DNA of 19,099 nt from Oscillospiraceae bacterium (GCA_017939025.1 JAGBAI010000108.1:1-19099), one strand, 5' to 3'; counted from the first letter of the stretch, positions 7,551 through 16,333 are shown. Notes: generated by a model not told the origin, from the sequence alone. Translations and numbers: made by a program.

Positions 7551-7811
7551 ATGCAAAAATTTACTTATGCGATCCGGGCAGATTTTGCCATGCACTTTGG
7601 CCCTGCCGGACGTCTGGCAGAACTGGCCCGGGTGTATCCGGATACCACCGCTATTGTGGAAATGGGCACCCGCAGTGCCAATATTTCCCGCCCTATGAAG
7701 GTCGCCACCATGGGCATCCGTAAGGGGGATGTGGTAACAGTTACCGTAGATGGCCCTTCCGAAGTGGAACTGATCGATGTGCTGTACCAGTACTTCGAGG
7801 ATATGCTGTAA
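7551..7811 (+). CDS. Divergent HPr-like protein
   Basis: An 86-residue paralogue of the preceding gene, 14 bp downstream, with CGGAGGG as ribosome site. It keeps HPr length and the histidine position: H15 in RADFAMHFGPAGRLAELA. However, the normal HARP motif is HFGP here, so Arg17, which helps phosphotransfer, is a glycine. In the regulatory region ISRPMKVATMG the residue aligned with the usual serine is arginine (R47), although S46 sits next to it. The C-terminal half (KGDVVTVTVDGPSEVELID) follows the HPr fold. It may be a weakened phosphocarrier, an HPr dedicated to one partner, or a regulatory relative in the way that Crh is. Which of these holds is not visible from sequence. The intact frame and tight spacing argue that it is expressed. 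Confidence 0.8.
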   Translation: MQKFTYAIRADFAMHFGPAGRLAELARVYPDTTAIVEMGTRSANISRPMKVATMGIRKGDVVTVTVDGPSEVELIDVLYQYFEDML

Positions 7812-7825
7812 AAGGAGAATGCAGC

Positions 7826-8278
7826 ATGATTTTGATGCAGGGAAAAGGTGTGTCCAAGGGTGTAATCAAAGGCAAGCTGTATTTCTTCCAGCGTCCGGAC
7901 ACTGCTGCAGTGATGCGGCAGGTTGCGGATATAGATGCAGAGAAACAGCGGCTTGCCCAGGCCCAGGAAAAATCTGTACAGCAGCTGACCGCTTTGGCTG
8001 AAAAAGCAAGAGAAGATGCCGGCGAGGAAATTGCCATTCTTTTTGACACCCATGCCATGTTCGTGGAAGATGAAGATTACGTCGAATGTATGATCTCCTG
8101 TCTGGAAGAGGAGTGCTGCAATGCGGAATATGCGGTTCAGATGGCCGGAGAGCAGTTTTCCGCCATGTTCGCCGCCATGGACGACGCTTATATGCAAGCC
8201 CGGGCTGCGGACATCCGGGACGTTTCCCAGCGCATTCTCAACAATCTGATGGGCGTAGTTGAGGGTGGTATTGATTAG
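7826..8278 (+). CDS. ptsI: PTS enzyme I, N-terminal part (ends at in-frame TAG)
   Basis: The first 150 codons of phosphoenolpyruvate-protein phosphotransferase. Enzyme I takes phosphate from PEP and passes it to HPr. This piece holds the start of the phosphohistidine domain (GKGVSKGVIKGKLYFF) and the whole helical HPr-binding subdomain, ending at RDVSQRILNNLMGVVEGGID. AAAGGAG precedes the ATG and the gene begins 14 bp after the HPr-like gene. The reading frame then meets TAG at 8276-8278. The downstream sequence continues in the very same frame (EEPVILAADDLAPSETIQLDKSK) exactly as an intact enzyme I would, so this is a nonsense codon and not a frameshift or deletion. On its own this fragment lacks the phospho-histidine and the PEP-binding barrel. 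Confidence 0.85.
   Translation: MILMQGKGVSKGVIKGKLYFFQRPDTAAVMRQVADIDAEKQRLAQAQEKSVQQLTALAEKAREDAGEEIAILFDTHAMFVEDEDYVECMISCLEEECCNAEYAVQMAGEQFSAMFAAMDDAYMQARAADIRDVSQRILNNLMGVVEGGID
8276..8278 (+). other. ptsI: In-frame amber codon interrupting enzyme I
   Basis: TAG at codon 151 of a frame that otherwise runs open from 7826 to 9481 (551 amino acids plus this codon). It falls in the linker before the VILAADDL strand, where homologues are variable in sequence and length, so almost any residue could stand there. One base change (for example CAG, AAG, GAG or TGG to TAG) would create it. No selenocysteine-type hairpin or known readthrough context is evident after it. Confidence 0.9.
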
Positions 8279-8332
8279 GAAGAACCTGTTATTCTTGCCG
8301 CTGATGATCTGGCACCTTCCGAGACCATCCAG

Positions 8333-9481
8333 TTGGATAAGTCCAAGATCCTTGGCTTTGTCACACGGGAAGGTTCCTCCAATTCTCACACCGCTATTCT
8401 GGCTCGTACCATGGGGATTCCTGCCATCTGCGGCTTGGGTGAATCATTAAAAGAGGAATATGCCGGGCGCATTGCCTATGTGGACGGTGAAACTGGCAGT
8501 GTGATCCTGGATCCGGATGAACTGACCCATGCCCAGATCCGGGATAAGTACAGCAAACAGCAGGAAACGAAAGAGATGCTCGCCGCTATGAAGGGTCAGG
8601 AAAATGTGACCCTGGATGGCAAAAAGGTCAATGTTTACTGTAACATCGGTTCTCCGGAGGATGTGGCCGCTGTCCTGAACAATGACGGTCAGGGCATCGG
8701 CCTGTTCCGCAGTGAATTCCTGTATCTGGCAGCCAATGATTATCCCACCGAGGAAGAACAGTTTCAGGCTTATAAGGCAGTTGCCTCCGCCATGGGCGGT
8801 AAGCGGGTCATTATCCGCACTCTGGACATCGGCGCAGACAAGCAGGTGGATTACTTCGATATGAAGAAGGAAGAAAATCCTGCCCTGGGTGTCCGGGCCA
8901 TCCGGATCTGCCTGAACCGTCCGGAGGTGTTCAGACCCCAGCTGCGGGCCCTGTACCGGGCTTCCGCCTATGGCAAGGTTGCCATTATGTTCCCCATGAT
9001 TACCTCCGTCTGGGAGGTGAAGGAATGTAAACGTGCCTGCCAGAGCGTGATGAAGGAACTGACCGCCGAGGGAATTCCCTTCGACCCGGAAACAGAAATC
9101 GGTGTGATGATCGAAACCCCGGCCTCCATCTTTATTGCAGATGAACTGGCAAAATATGTGGATTTCTTTTCTGTGGGCACCAACGATCTGACCCAGTATA
9201 CTCTGGCCTGCGACCGCCAGGCAAATGATCTGGGTAAATTCTATGATCCCCACCATCCCGCTGTTCTGCGGGCACTGAAAATGGCAGCAGATGCTGCCCA
9301 CAATGCCGGTATCTGGATCGGCATCTGCGGCGAACTGGGTGCAGACCTGAGCCTGCTGCCTACCTTCCTGGCGCTGGGCATTGACGAACTGTCTGTCACC
9401 CCCAATGCCGTGCTGCCCCTCCGGGCAGCCATCCGCAAGTCCATTGCGGCGACCTGCACTCTGGAAATGCTGGAGTGTTGA
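8333..9481 (+). CDS. ptsI: PTS enzyme I, C-terminal part (phospho-histidine and PEP-binding domain)
   Basis: This is the remainder of enzyme I, continuous in frame with the N-terminal part. Using numbering from 7826, the phosphorylation site is H188 (SSNSHTAILART). The PEP-binding TIM barrel follows, with RTLDIGADKQ, ENPALGVRAIRICL, MIETPASIFIADEL and SVGTNDLTQYTLACDR, and the active-site cysteine in GICGELGAD. Total length would be about 551, slightly short of the usual 570. Independent translation could start at the TTG at 8333, but no good ribosome site precedes it and much of the phosphohistidine subdomain would be missing. The first possible codon after the TAG is 8279. All catalytic motifs are preserved, which suggests that the stop is recent, read through, or a sequencing error. 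Confidence 0.85.
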   Translation: MDKSKILGFVTREGSSNSHTAILARTMGIPAICGLGESLKEEYAGRIAYVDGETGSVILDPDELTHAQIRDKYSKQQETKEMLAAMKGQENVTLDGKKVNVYCNIGSPEDVAAVLNNDGQGIGLFRSEFLYLAANDYPTEEEQFQAYKAVASAMGGKRVIIRTLDIGADKQVDYFDMKKEENPALGVRAIRICLNRPEVFRPQLRALYRASAYGKVAIMFPMITSVWEVKECKRACQSVMKELTAEGIPFDPETEIGVMIETPASIFIADELAKYVDFFSVGTNDLTQYTLACDRQANDLGKFYDPHHPAVLRALKMAADAAHNAGIWIGICGELGADLSLLPTFLALGIDELSVTPNAVLPLRAAIRKSIAATCTLEMLEC

Positions 9482-9486
9482 TATAA

Positions 9487-9573
9487 AGGGTACCTCTGAA
9501 ACAAATCTTCCTCCTGATTCCTGTTGACTTCCTTCCTGCCATTCTTGTTTTTACCGTGTTTCAGAGGTACCCA
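9487..9573. repeat. Long inverted repeat between enzyme I and glucokinase genes
   Basis: GGGTACCTCTGAAAC (9488-9502) is perfectly inverted at 9558-9572, and one more pair (9503/9557) extends the stem to 16 bp. The 53-nt loop is pyrimidine rich and contains CTTCCTCC and CTTCCTTCC. The right arm ends 29 bp before the glucokinase ATG. There is no T-run, so it is not a standard terminator. It may be a small mobile-element remnant, an mRNA processing or stability hairpin, or a structure affecting translation of the kinase, since CTCCT in the loop is complementary to its AGGAG. All of these are inference. Confidence 0.65.
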
Positions 9574-9601
9574 AATTGAAACAACAAAAGGAGATCATCT
9601 T

Positions 9602-10549
9602 ATGCGATATGGCTTTGGTATCGATGTAGGCGGAACCACGGTAAAGCTTGCTTTCTTTGACGAAACAGGCTTGATGCTGGACAAATGGGAGATCCCCACC
9701 AATACGGAAAATAACGGCGAACATGTCCTGCCGGACATTGCCGCGTCCATAAAAACATATCTGAAAGAGAAGTATATTGCCCATACAGACATCATCGGCG
9801 TCGGTATCGGCGTTCCCGGCCCGGTCAGCGAGGACGGCGTCGTCAATAAATGTGTAAACCTTGGCTGGGGTGTGAAGGATCTTCACAGCGAGCTTTCCGC
9901 ACTGACTGGATTCCCTGTCAAGGGCGGCAATGATGCCAATGTGGCTGCCTTGGGAGAATGCTGGAAGGGCAGTGGAAATGGCTGCAAGAATATGGTCATG
10001 GCCACCCTGGGAACAGGCATCGGCGGTGGTGTCGTACTGGGAGGCAGAATCATTGCCGGTACCCATGGTGCAGGCGGCGAAATCGGACATATGGTTCTGA
10101 ACCCGGAAGAAACAGAACCCTGTGGCTGTGGTAAATTCGGCTGTGCTGAGCAGTATTGCTCTGCCAACGGCTCCGTCCGTCTGACAAAGCGTTATCTGGC
10201 ATCCCATGATGAGGCAACTCCCCTGCGGGAACTGGAGGATCTGCGCTGCAAGGATCTGTTCGATGCAGGAGGTGCCGGTGATCCGGCGGCACTGAAAATT
10301 CTGGACCGGTACTACGACCTTCTGGGCCAGTTCCTGGCCAATATCAGCTGCACCGTTGACCCGGAAGCAATTGTTCTGGGCGGCGGTGTCAGCAAAACGG
10401 GACAGTCTCTGGTGGATGGTGCCCGGAAATATTACGAGAAGTATGCCTTCCATGCCTGCCGCGATACGAAGATCCTTCTGGCAACCCTTGGAAACGATGC
10501 CGGTGCCTATGGCGCATTCAAGCTGGCGCTGGATGCTTTTGGAAATTGA
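9602..10549 (+). CDS. ROK-family glucokinase
   Basis: A 315-residue sugar kinase that phosphorylates glucose with ATP. The N-terminal phosphate loop is GIDVGGTTVK with D8. The catalytic base is D111 in GGNDANVAALGE. The glycine-rich TLGTGIGGGVVLGG follows, and the ROK zinc site is H163 with C174, C176 and C181 in CGCGKFGCAEQYCS. The start at 9602 is preferred over the longer open frame because AAAGGAG lies 8-9 nt before it and the family N-terminus begins there. It is the last gene of the maltose PTS operon and would phosphorylate the glucose released by MalQ. ROK proteins can act on other hexoses, but the lack of an HTH domain makes it an enzyme and not a repressor. Confidence 0.92.
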   Translation: MRYGFGIDVGGTTVKLAFFDETGLMLDKWEIPTNTENNGEHVLPDIAASIKTYLKEKYIAHTDIIGVGIGVPGPVSEDGVVNKCVNLGWGVKDLHSELSALTGFPVKGGNDANVAALGECWKGSGNGCKNMVMATLGTGIGGGVVLGGRIIAGTHGAGGEIGHMVLNPEETEPCGCGKFGCAEQYCSANGSVRLTKRYLASHDEATPLRELEDLRCKDLFDAGGAGDPAALKILDRYYDLLGQFLANISCTVDPEAIVLGGGVSKTGQSLVDGARKYYEKYAFHACRDTKILLATLGNDAGAYGAFKLALDAFGN

Positions 10550-10722
10550 GATACTGAAAAGCCATCGGTTCCTGGTATTGTTTCCCCCTGCTGCTTCCCT
10601 GTAGCGAAACACCATGCGCCTTTACCAATTCCATAATTGCTTTGGTATTCACCATGCAGATGGGGTAACCTATGCAGGGTTATGGAGGGTCATGAAGCCC
10701 ATGGAAAACGAAGCATATCCAT

Positions 10723-10757
10723 CCCCCGGTTCCAAAACGAACCGGGGGTTTTCTTTT
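10723..10757 (+). terminator. Rho-independent terminator of the maltose PTS operon
   Basis: A perfect 10-bp GC-rich stem CCCCCGGTTC/GAACCGGGGG (10723-10732/10739-10748) with loop CAAAAC is followed by TTTTCTTTT. It lies 173 bp after the glucokinase stop and before the promoter of the next unit. The 173 bp between contain no convincing gene. Confidence 0.92.
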
Positions 10758-10819
10758 CGGCATTTATGCAACATTTACAATTCATGATTCTTTCTCTCCC
10801 TTCTTCTTGTGGATATAGC

Positions 10820-10848
10820 TTGACATCACAGGATGGATTTGATATAGT
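10820..10848 (+). promoter_or_regulatory. Near-consensus sigma-A promoter for the Ldh2-family gene
   Basis: Perfect TTGACA (10820-10825), a 17-bp spacer and TATAGT (10843-10848). The transcript would have a leader of roughly 85-90 nt before the ATG at 10942. This is the strongest promoter-like signal in the window and fits the strongly biased codon use of the downstream gene. Confidence 0.8.
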
Positions 10849-10866
10849 GTTTTTAAGTGTGGAGGT

Positions 10867-10935
10867 ATGACTTTTGTATACCGTTCCCTTGTTTTTTCGC
10901 AAGATCATGAATTGGAAATATATTTTTGGAGGTAA
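10867..10935 (+). CDS. Possible 22-residue leader peptide
   Basis: A short frame from ATG at 10867 encodes a 22-residue peptide (starts MTFVYRSL, ends EIYFWR) inside the leader of the Ldh2-family gene. Its last codons TGG AGG TAA form the ribosome site of the next gene. GGAGG lies only 1 nt before its ATG, which is too close for efficient initiation, so translation is doubtful. Confidence 0.2.
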   Translation: MTFVYRSLVFSQDHELEIYFWR

Positions 10936-10941
10936 TTCACT

Positions 10942-12051
10942 ATGGAAACCAGACCCTATGTAGCGTGGGATTTGATCAACGACTTTATGGTCGATGTGTT
11001 CAAAGCCTACGGCGTTCCCGAGGAGGACGCAAAGATCTGTGCCGATGTTCTGCTGGAATCTGACCGCCGGGGCATCGAATCCCACGGCTGCAACCGCTTT
11101 AAGCCCATCTATCTGGACCGCATCAAGAACGGCACCCTGCTGCCCGTGACTGAGTGTGAGATCGTCAAAGAGACTCCCACCACCGTGGTCATGGATGCCC
11201 ACAATGGTATGGGTATGGTGGCCTCCTACAAGATGATGGAAAAGCTCATTGAGAAGGCCAAGGTTTACGGCATGGCTGGCGGCACCATCTACAATTCCAC
11301 CCACTACGGCATCGCCGGTTACTGGACTACCATGGCTGAGAAGGCCGGCATGATTGGCATTTCCGGCACCAATGCCCGCCCCTCCGTGGCCCCTACCTTC
11401 GGCGTGGAGCCTATGATGGGCACCAACCCCTTTACCTTCACCATCCCCACCGATGAGGAATTCCCCTTCAACTTCGACTGCGCCACCTCCATCGTGCAGA
11501 ACGGCAAGATCGAGTTCTATGAGCGCTCCGGCAAGGAAACCCCCGCAGGTCTGGTGGTCACCAAGGACGGCGATACCATGACCGATTCCGGTGAGATTCT
11601 GAAGGAAATGCGTAAGGGCAACTGCGCTCTGCTGCCCATCGGCGGTCTGGGCGAAGAAACCGGCGGCTACAAGGGCTACGGATTCACCACCATCGTGGAG
11701 ATCCTGTCTGCCGCACTGGCAGGCGGCCCCCACACCCGTGCCCTCAGCGGCAAGGATGCCAACGGCAACAACGCTTTCTACCGCTTAGGCCACTTCTTCT
11801 TCGTGATCAATCCCGAGTTCTTCATGGGTCTGGACACCTTCCAGCATACCACCGGTGACATTCTCCGGTCTCTTCGCGGCTCCACCAAGGCACCCGGCCA
11901 GGATCGGATCTACACCGCAGGCGAAAAGGAATGGCTGTCCTGGCAGGAGCGCAAGGATCTGGGCGTTCCCGTGGGCGAGACCATCCAGCGCGAATTCATC
12001 CAGCTGCGCAACGAGTGCGGCCTGGATTATAAGTTCCCCTTTGAAAAGTAA
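10942..12051 (+). CDS. Ldh2/malate dehydrogenase-family NAD(P)-dependent oxidoreductase
   Basis: A 369-residue enzyme of the LDH2/MDH-II family, which is unrelated to classical Rossmann lactate and malate dehydrogenases. Characteristic segments are DRRGIESHGCNRF (H48 in the SHG motif), NSTHYGIAGYW with the catalytic-type histidine H121, GTNPFTFTIPT, and FDCATSIVQNGKIE. Family members reduce 2-oxoacids such as oxaloacetate, 2,3-diketogulonate, ureidoglycolate or sulfopyruvate. The next gene is a malic enzyme, so malate/oxaloacetate is the best guess, but the substrate cannot be fixed from sequence. GGAGG precedes the ATG at good spacing. Codon use is very biased to C-ending codons, as in abundant proteins. 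Confidence 0.88.
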   Translation: METRPYVAWDLINDFMVDVFKAYGVPEEDAKICADVLLESDRRGIESHGCNRFKPIYLDRIKNGTLLPVTECEIVKETPTTVVMDAHNGMGMVASYKMMEKLIEKAKVYGMAGGTIYNSTHYGIAGYWTTMAEKAGMIGISGTNARPSVAPTFGVEPMMGTNPFTFTIPTDEEFPFNFDCATSIVQNGKIEFYERSGKETPAGLVVTKDGDTMTDSGEILKEMRKGNCALLPIGGLGEETGGYKGYGFTTIVEILSAALAGGPHTRALSGKDANGNNAFYRLGHFFFVINPEFFMGLDTFQHTTGDILRSLRGSTKAPGQDRIYTAGEKEWLSWQERKDLGVPVGETIQREFIQLRNECGLDYKFPFEK

Positions 12052-12069
12052 TTCGCTGCGTATACACCC

Positions 12070-12207
12070 TGTAGGGGAGGGTCTTGACCCTCCCGCAACC
12101 TCACGAATAATACGCAGAAGCATATGATCCGAGAGGTTACGTTTTAGCATAAATTATACAACACAGCATTTCTTAACATAGCGGGAGGGTCAAGACCCTC
12201 CCCTACA
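12070..12207. repeat. REP/BIME-like paired-hairpin element
   Basis: A 27-bp segment at 12070-12096 is perfectly inverted at 12181-12207. Each arm reads TGTAG from outside and then folds on itself (GGGAGGGTC-TT-GACCCTCCC). The 84-bp interior is AT-richer and not palindromic. It begins 19 bp after the Ldh2-family stop and ends 31 bp before the malic enzyme start. An 8-bp inverted pair CTGCGTAT/ATACGCAG (12056-12063/12110-12117) also brackets the left hairpin. Both the pair of hairpins and the GTAG foot recur at the other elements in this window. Confidence 0.85.
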
Positions 12208-12238
12208 ATACCAATATTTATTGATGGGAGAAAGAATT

Positions 12239-13411
12239 ATGGATTACGCAAAAGAATCCCTGCGCCTCCACGGTGAGTGGGGCGGCAAGATCGAAGTCGT
12301 GTGCACTGTTCCCTGCAAGACCAAGGATGACCTGTCCCTGGCTTATACCCCCGGCGTTGCACAGCCCTGTCTGGAGATCCAGAAGGATGTGAACAAGTCC
12401 TACGAGCTAACCCGCCGCCACAACCTGTGTGCTGTCATCACCGACGGCACTGCCGTTCTGGGTCTGGGCGACATCGGCCCCGAGGCCGGTATGCCCGTTA
12501 TGGAAGGCAAGTGCGCCCTGTTCAAGGCCTTTGCTGACGTGGATGCTTTCCCCCTGTGCGTCAAGTCCAAGGATGTGGACGAGTTCGTCAACGCCGTTTA
12601 CCTGATGTCCGGCTCCTTCGGAGGCATCAACCTGGAGGATATCTCCGCTCCCCGCTGCTTTGAGATCGAGCGGAAGCTGAAGGAAAAGTGCGACATTCCC
12701 ATCTTCCACGATGACCAGCACGGCACCGCCGTTATCACCCTGGCAGGTCTGCAGAATGCCCTGAAAGTGGTCGGCAAGAAGAAGGAGGATGTCAAGATCG
12801 TCACCTCCGGTGCCGGCGCTGCCGCCATCGCCATTGTCAAGCTGCTGCTGTCCGCCGGTTACAAGAACATCACCATGTGTGACCGGAAGGGCGCCATCTA
12901 TGCCGGTCGTGAAGGTCTGAACTGGATCAAGGAAGAAATGGCTCAGGTCACCAACCTGGAGAAGAAGGCTGGTAAGCTGGCTGACGTTCTGGTGGGCGCT
13001 GACGTATTCATCGGCGTTTCCGCCCCCGGCATGGTCACCAAGGAAATGGTCGCCACCATGGCTAAGGATGCCATCATCTTCGCCTGCGCCAACCCCACTC
13101 CCGAAATTTACCCCGACGAGGCCAAGGCAGGCGGCGCAAGAGTCATCTCCACCGGCCGCTCTGACTTCCCCAACCAGATCAACAACGTTCTGGCCTTCCC
13201 AGGCATTTTCCGTGGTACCTTTGATGTTCGGGCTTCCGACATCAACGAAGAGATGAAGATGGCCGCCGCCCAGGCTCTGGCAGACCTGATCTCTGACGAT
13301 GAGCTGAACGAGGAGTACATCATCCCCGCCGCCTTCGATCCCAGAGTCGGCCCCGCCGTGGCCAAGGCCGTTGCCGAGGCTGCAAGAAAGTCTGGCGTTG
13401 CCAGAATCTGA
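12239..13411 (+). CDS. Malic enzyme, NAD(P)-dependent, short prokaryotic type
   Basis: A 390-residue enzyme that decarboxylates malate to pyruvate and CO2 while reducing NAD(P). The catalytic tyrosine is Y36 in [11 protein letters not shown]. The lysine/acid region is [19 protein letters not shown], metal ligands are in [15 protein letters not shown] and FHDDQHGTA, and the dinucleotide fold begins [13 protein letters not shown]. The C-terminal NPTPEIYP and [13 protein letters not shown] are family hallmarks. The length matches the short type lacking the phosphotransacetylase-like tail. The ATG at 12239 is chosen over the TTG at 12221 because GGGAG sits just before it. Codon use resembles that of the previous gene. 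It may share that gene's transcript across the repeat, or have its own promoter. Confidence 0.94.
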   Translation: MDYAKESLRLHGEWGGKIEVVCTVPCKTKDDLSLAYTPGVAQPCLEIQKDVNKSYELTRRHNLCAVITDGTAVLGLGDIGPEAGMPVMEGKCALFKAFADVDAFPLCVKSKDVDEFVNAVYLMSGSFGGINLEDISAPRCFEIERKLKEKCDIPIFHDDQHGTAVITLAGLQNALKVVGKKKEDVKIVTSGAGAAAIAIVKLLLSAGYKNITMCDRKGAIYAGREGLNWIKEEMAQVTNLEKKAGKLADVLVGADVFIGVSAPGMVTKEMVATMAKDAIIFACANPTPEIYPDEAKAGGARVISTGRSDFPNQINNVLAFPGIFRGTFDVRASDINEEMKMAAAQALADLISDDELNEEYIIPAAFDPRVGPAVAKAVAEAARKSGVARI

Positions 13412-13422
13412 TCCCGCATCCC

Positions 13423-13502
13423 CGTAAGGGCCGATGCCCACATCGGCCCTTACCTAATGTCTGTACATATTCAAAGGGGCGATGTGGGCATCGCCCCCTA
13501 CG
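13423..13502. repeat. REP/BIME-like paired-hairpin element
   Basis: The left hairpin is a perfect 13-bp stem (13424-13436/13441-13453, GTAAGGGCCGATG, loop CCCA). The right hairpin is a 9-bp stem (13476-13484/13489-13497, GGGGCGATG, loop TGGG) closed by CTACG, so it reads CGTAG from the other strand. The two hairpins are near-identical inverted copies (GGSCGATGCCCACATCGSCC). It lies between the malic enzyme stop (11 bp away) and the glycerol kinase ribosome site. This is the shortest copy, with only about 22 bp of interior. Confidence 0.85.
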
Positions 13503-13522
13503 ATTTCATTGTCATAAGGTAA

Positions 13523-15028
<1,506 letters not shown>

Positions 15029-15043
15029 TTCCCAAAAGGCAAA

Positions 15044-15069
15044 AGGAGCCGGTCTATTGACCGGCTCCT
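15044..15069 (+). terminator. glpK: Hairpin terminator-like structure after glpK
   Basis: A perfect 11-bp stem AGGAGCCGGTC/GACCGGCTCCT (15044-15054/15059-15069) with loop TATT lies 15 bp after the stop. It lacks a following T-run (CAGCGTGT), so it may be a weak intrinsic terminator or a 3' stabilising hairpin. Confidence 0.55.
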
Positions 15070-15090
15070 CAGCGTGTCGAAAAACCTGCC

Positions 15091-15202
15091 CGTAGGGGCC
15101 GATTGAGGCACATCGGCCCTTTGCAGAAGGTTGCGAATTCGGCGAAAGAATCTATTATTGCAGTGTTTTACCCCAGGGGCGATGCAAGCATCGCCCCCTA
15201 CG
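15091..15202. repeat. REP/BIME-like paired-hairpin element
   Basis: The left end CGTAGGGGCCGAT folds with ATCGGCCC (stem 15096-15103/15112-15119). The right hairpin GGGGCGATGC-AA-GCATCGCCCC (15176-15197) ends in CTACG. Both ends read CGTAGGGG from outside inward. The interior of about 56 bp is unstructured at sight. It lies between glpK and the small exported-protein gene starting at 15271. Confidence 0.85.
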
Positions 15203-15270
15203 AATTTACATTTTTGCCCTATATTTTCCCATTCCTTTGTGGTATCCTATCATCAAAAGGAGAGCTGGTT

Positions 15271-15717
15271 ATGAAGCGAAAATGGATATTTCCCCTGATC
15301 CCCCTTCTGCTCCTTGCGCTGCTCCTGTTTCCGGGCAGTTCGGATTATCTTTCTGTCATAGAGGCCAACTGGGAACTCTCTTTCCCGGAAAACGCCGGAT
15401 GGGTTCTTGCATATCAAACCGATTCCGGCCCCAGCCCCCATGGTGACGGCTGGCGGTATCATGTCTATCACTACGGGCAGGAAAATGCCGTCGCCGCCAT
15501 GCTTCCCTGGTCACGGGACACCGGAACAACCGTTTTCTCCGAATCCTATGCCGATGCCTGTGAAAGCTGGCTGGATGAAATTTCTGTCCCTGCCGACTGG
15601 CGGCCGGATTACGAAAGCTGTCAGGTTTATTACGCCGTCCAGAAGGACAACAGTCAGCTGCTGATCTGGTGGAATCCCTCGGACATGCGCATATCCGTTG
15701 CAGAATTCTTTATTTAG
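15271..15717 (+). CDS. Small exported or membrane-anchored protein, unknown function
   Basis: A 148-residue protein not recognised as any family. It begins MKRKW and then a strongly hydrophobic stretch (about residues 6-21), a signal peptide or N-terminal anchor without a lipobox cysteine. The exported part is rich in Trp and Tyr and acidic (ESWLDEISVPADWRPDY, WWNPSDMRISVAEFF). The open frame extends upstream to 15103, but AAAAGGAGAG just before the ATG at 15271 and the signal sequence fix the start. It is followed after 12 bp by a lipoprotein gene and then another, so the three form an operon. It ends in TAG. An envelope role is likely from the export signal only. Confidence 0.75.
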   Translation: MKRKWIFPLIPLLLLALLLFPGSSDYLSVIEANWELSFPENAGWVLAYQTDSGPSPHGDGWRYHVYHYGQENAVAAMLPWSRDTGTTVFSESYADACESWLDEISVPADWRPDYESCQVYYAVQKDNSQLLIWWNPSDMRISVAEFFI

Positions 15718-15729
15718 GGAGAGAATGTT

Positions 15730-16320
15730 ATGAAAAGAACCCTTCCCCTTTTACTGATCCTGTTTATCGCGCTGTGCGGCTGTGTGCAGGAGAAAGAAAT
15801 GTATATCGCGCCGGCCCAATTGACCCAGCAGGAGAAGGATATCGCAAATCTGTTGGGTGCCAATTTGGATCAGCGGATCTTCGATTTTCAGGCAGATGAT
15901 ACCATCCGGCGGATGGAAGTAAATGCCTATGAACTGATTGACGGCAAATGGGAAATGTTCTACGGAGGCGGCGGTGCCAGTCACACTGACCCCACAGGCC
16001 GCATTGCACTGGATTTTGACAACATTGCGGAAGGTCTTCGGATCGCTGTCCAGAGCGAACACCGCAGCGGCTCCACCGGTCTGACCCGGGATGCAGAACT
16101 GGATACCAGCGGCATGCACATTGCCACCTCTCTGCTGTCCCAGCGGACACCCATCGTCTATGAACAGGAGATTCCCCTGGCCATTCAGGTCTATGCCAAA
16201 GGAAACCAGATCTATTCCTACGACCCCACCTATTTTCATCAGCCCCTCAAGTACGCAGAAGGCAATTATGACCATGTGTATGCGGTGACCGTAACATTCA
16301 GCCAGATCCCGCTGCAATAA
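15730..16320 (+). CDS. Putative lipoprotein, unknown function
   Basis: A 196-residue protein with a lipoprotein signal peptide: MKRT, a hydrophobic core, then the lipobox ALCGC with the likely lipidated cysteine at residue 18. The mature part has a region typical of small extracellular beta domains (DGKWEMFYGGGG, GRIALDFDNIAEGLRIAV), ending in YDHVYAVTVTFSQIPL. No catalytic motif or known domain is recognised. AGGGAGAG precedes the ATG, and the upstream stop is 12 bp away. It sits second in the three-gene exported-protein operon. Confidence 0.75.
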   Translation: MKRTLPLLLILFIALCGCVQEKEMYIAPAQLTQQEKDIANLLGANLDQRIFDFQADDTIRRMEVNAYELIDGKWEMFYGGGGASHTDPTGRIALDFDNIAEGLRIAVQSEHRSGSTGLTRDAELDTSGMHIATSLLSQRTPIVYEQEIPLAIQVYAKGNQIYSYDPTYFHQPLKYAEGNYDHVYAVTVTFSQIPLQ

Positions 16321-16333
16321 AGGAGGATTTCCA

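Noticed and set aside
8276..8278. Amber codon as pyrrolysine or genome-wide recoding
   Set aside because: TAG ends other genes in this window normally, no insertion-element structure is evident, and the site is a non-catalytic linker. Local readthrough cannot be excluded.
10550..10722. Riboswitch or T-box in the stretch after glucokinase
   Set aside because: Only weak short inverted repeats (TACCAA/TTGGTA at 10623-10647) were found, and the following terminator is adequately explained as the operon end.
10702..10797. Possible 31-codon peptide starting MKPMENEA
   Set aside because: GGAGGG is too close to the ATG and the frame runs through the intrinsic terminator hairpin at 10723-10757.
12407..13441. 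344-codon antisense frame over the malic enzyme (and similar long frames opposite glpK, malQ and enzyme I)
   Set aside because: Composition is typical of antisense shadows of high-GC3 genes, with no family motifs or start signals.
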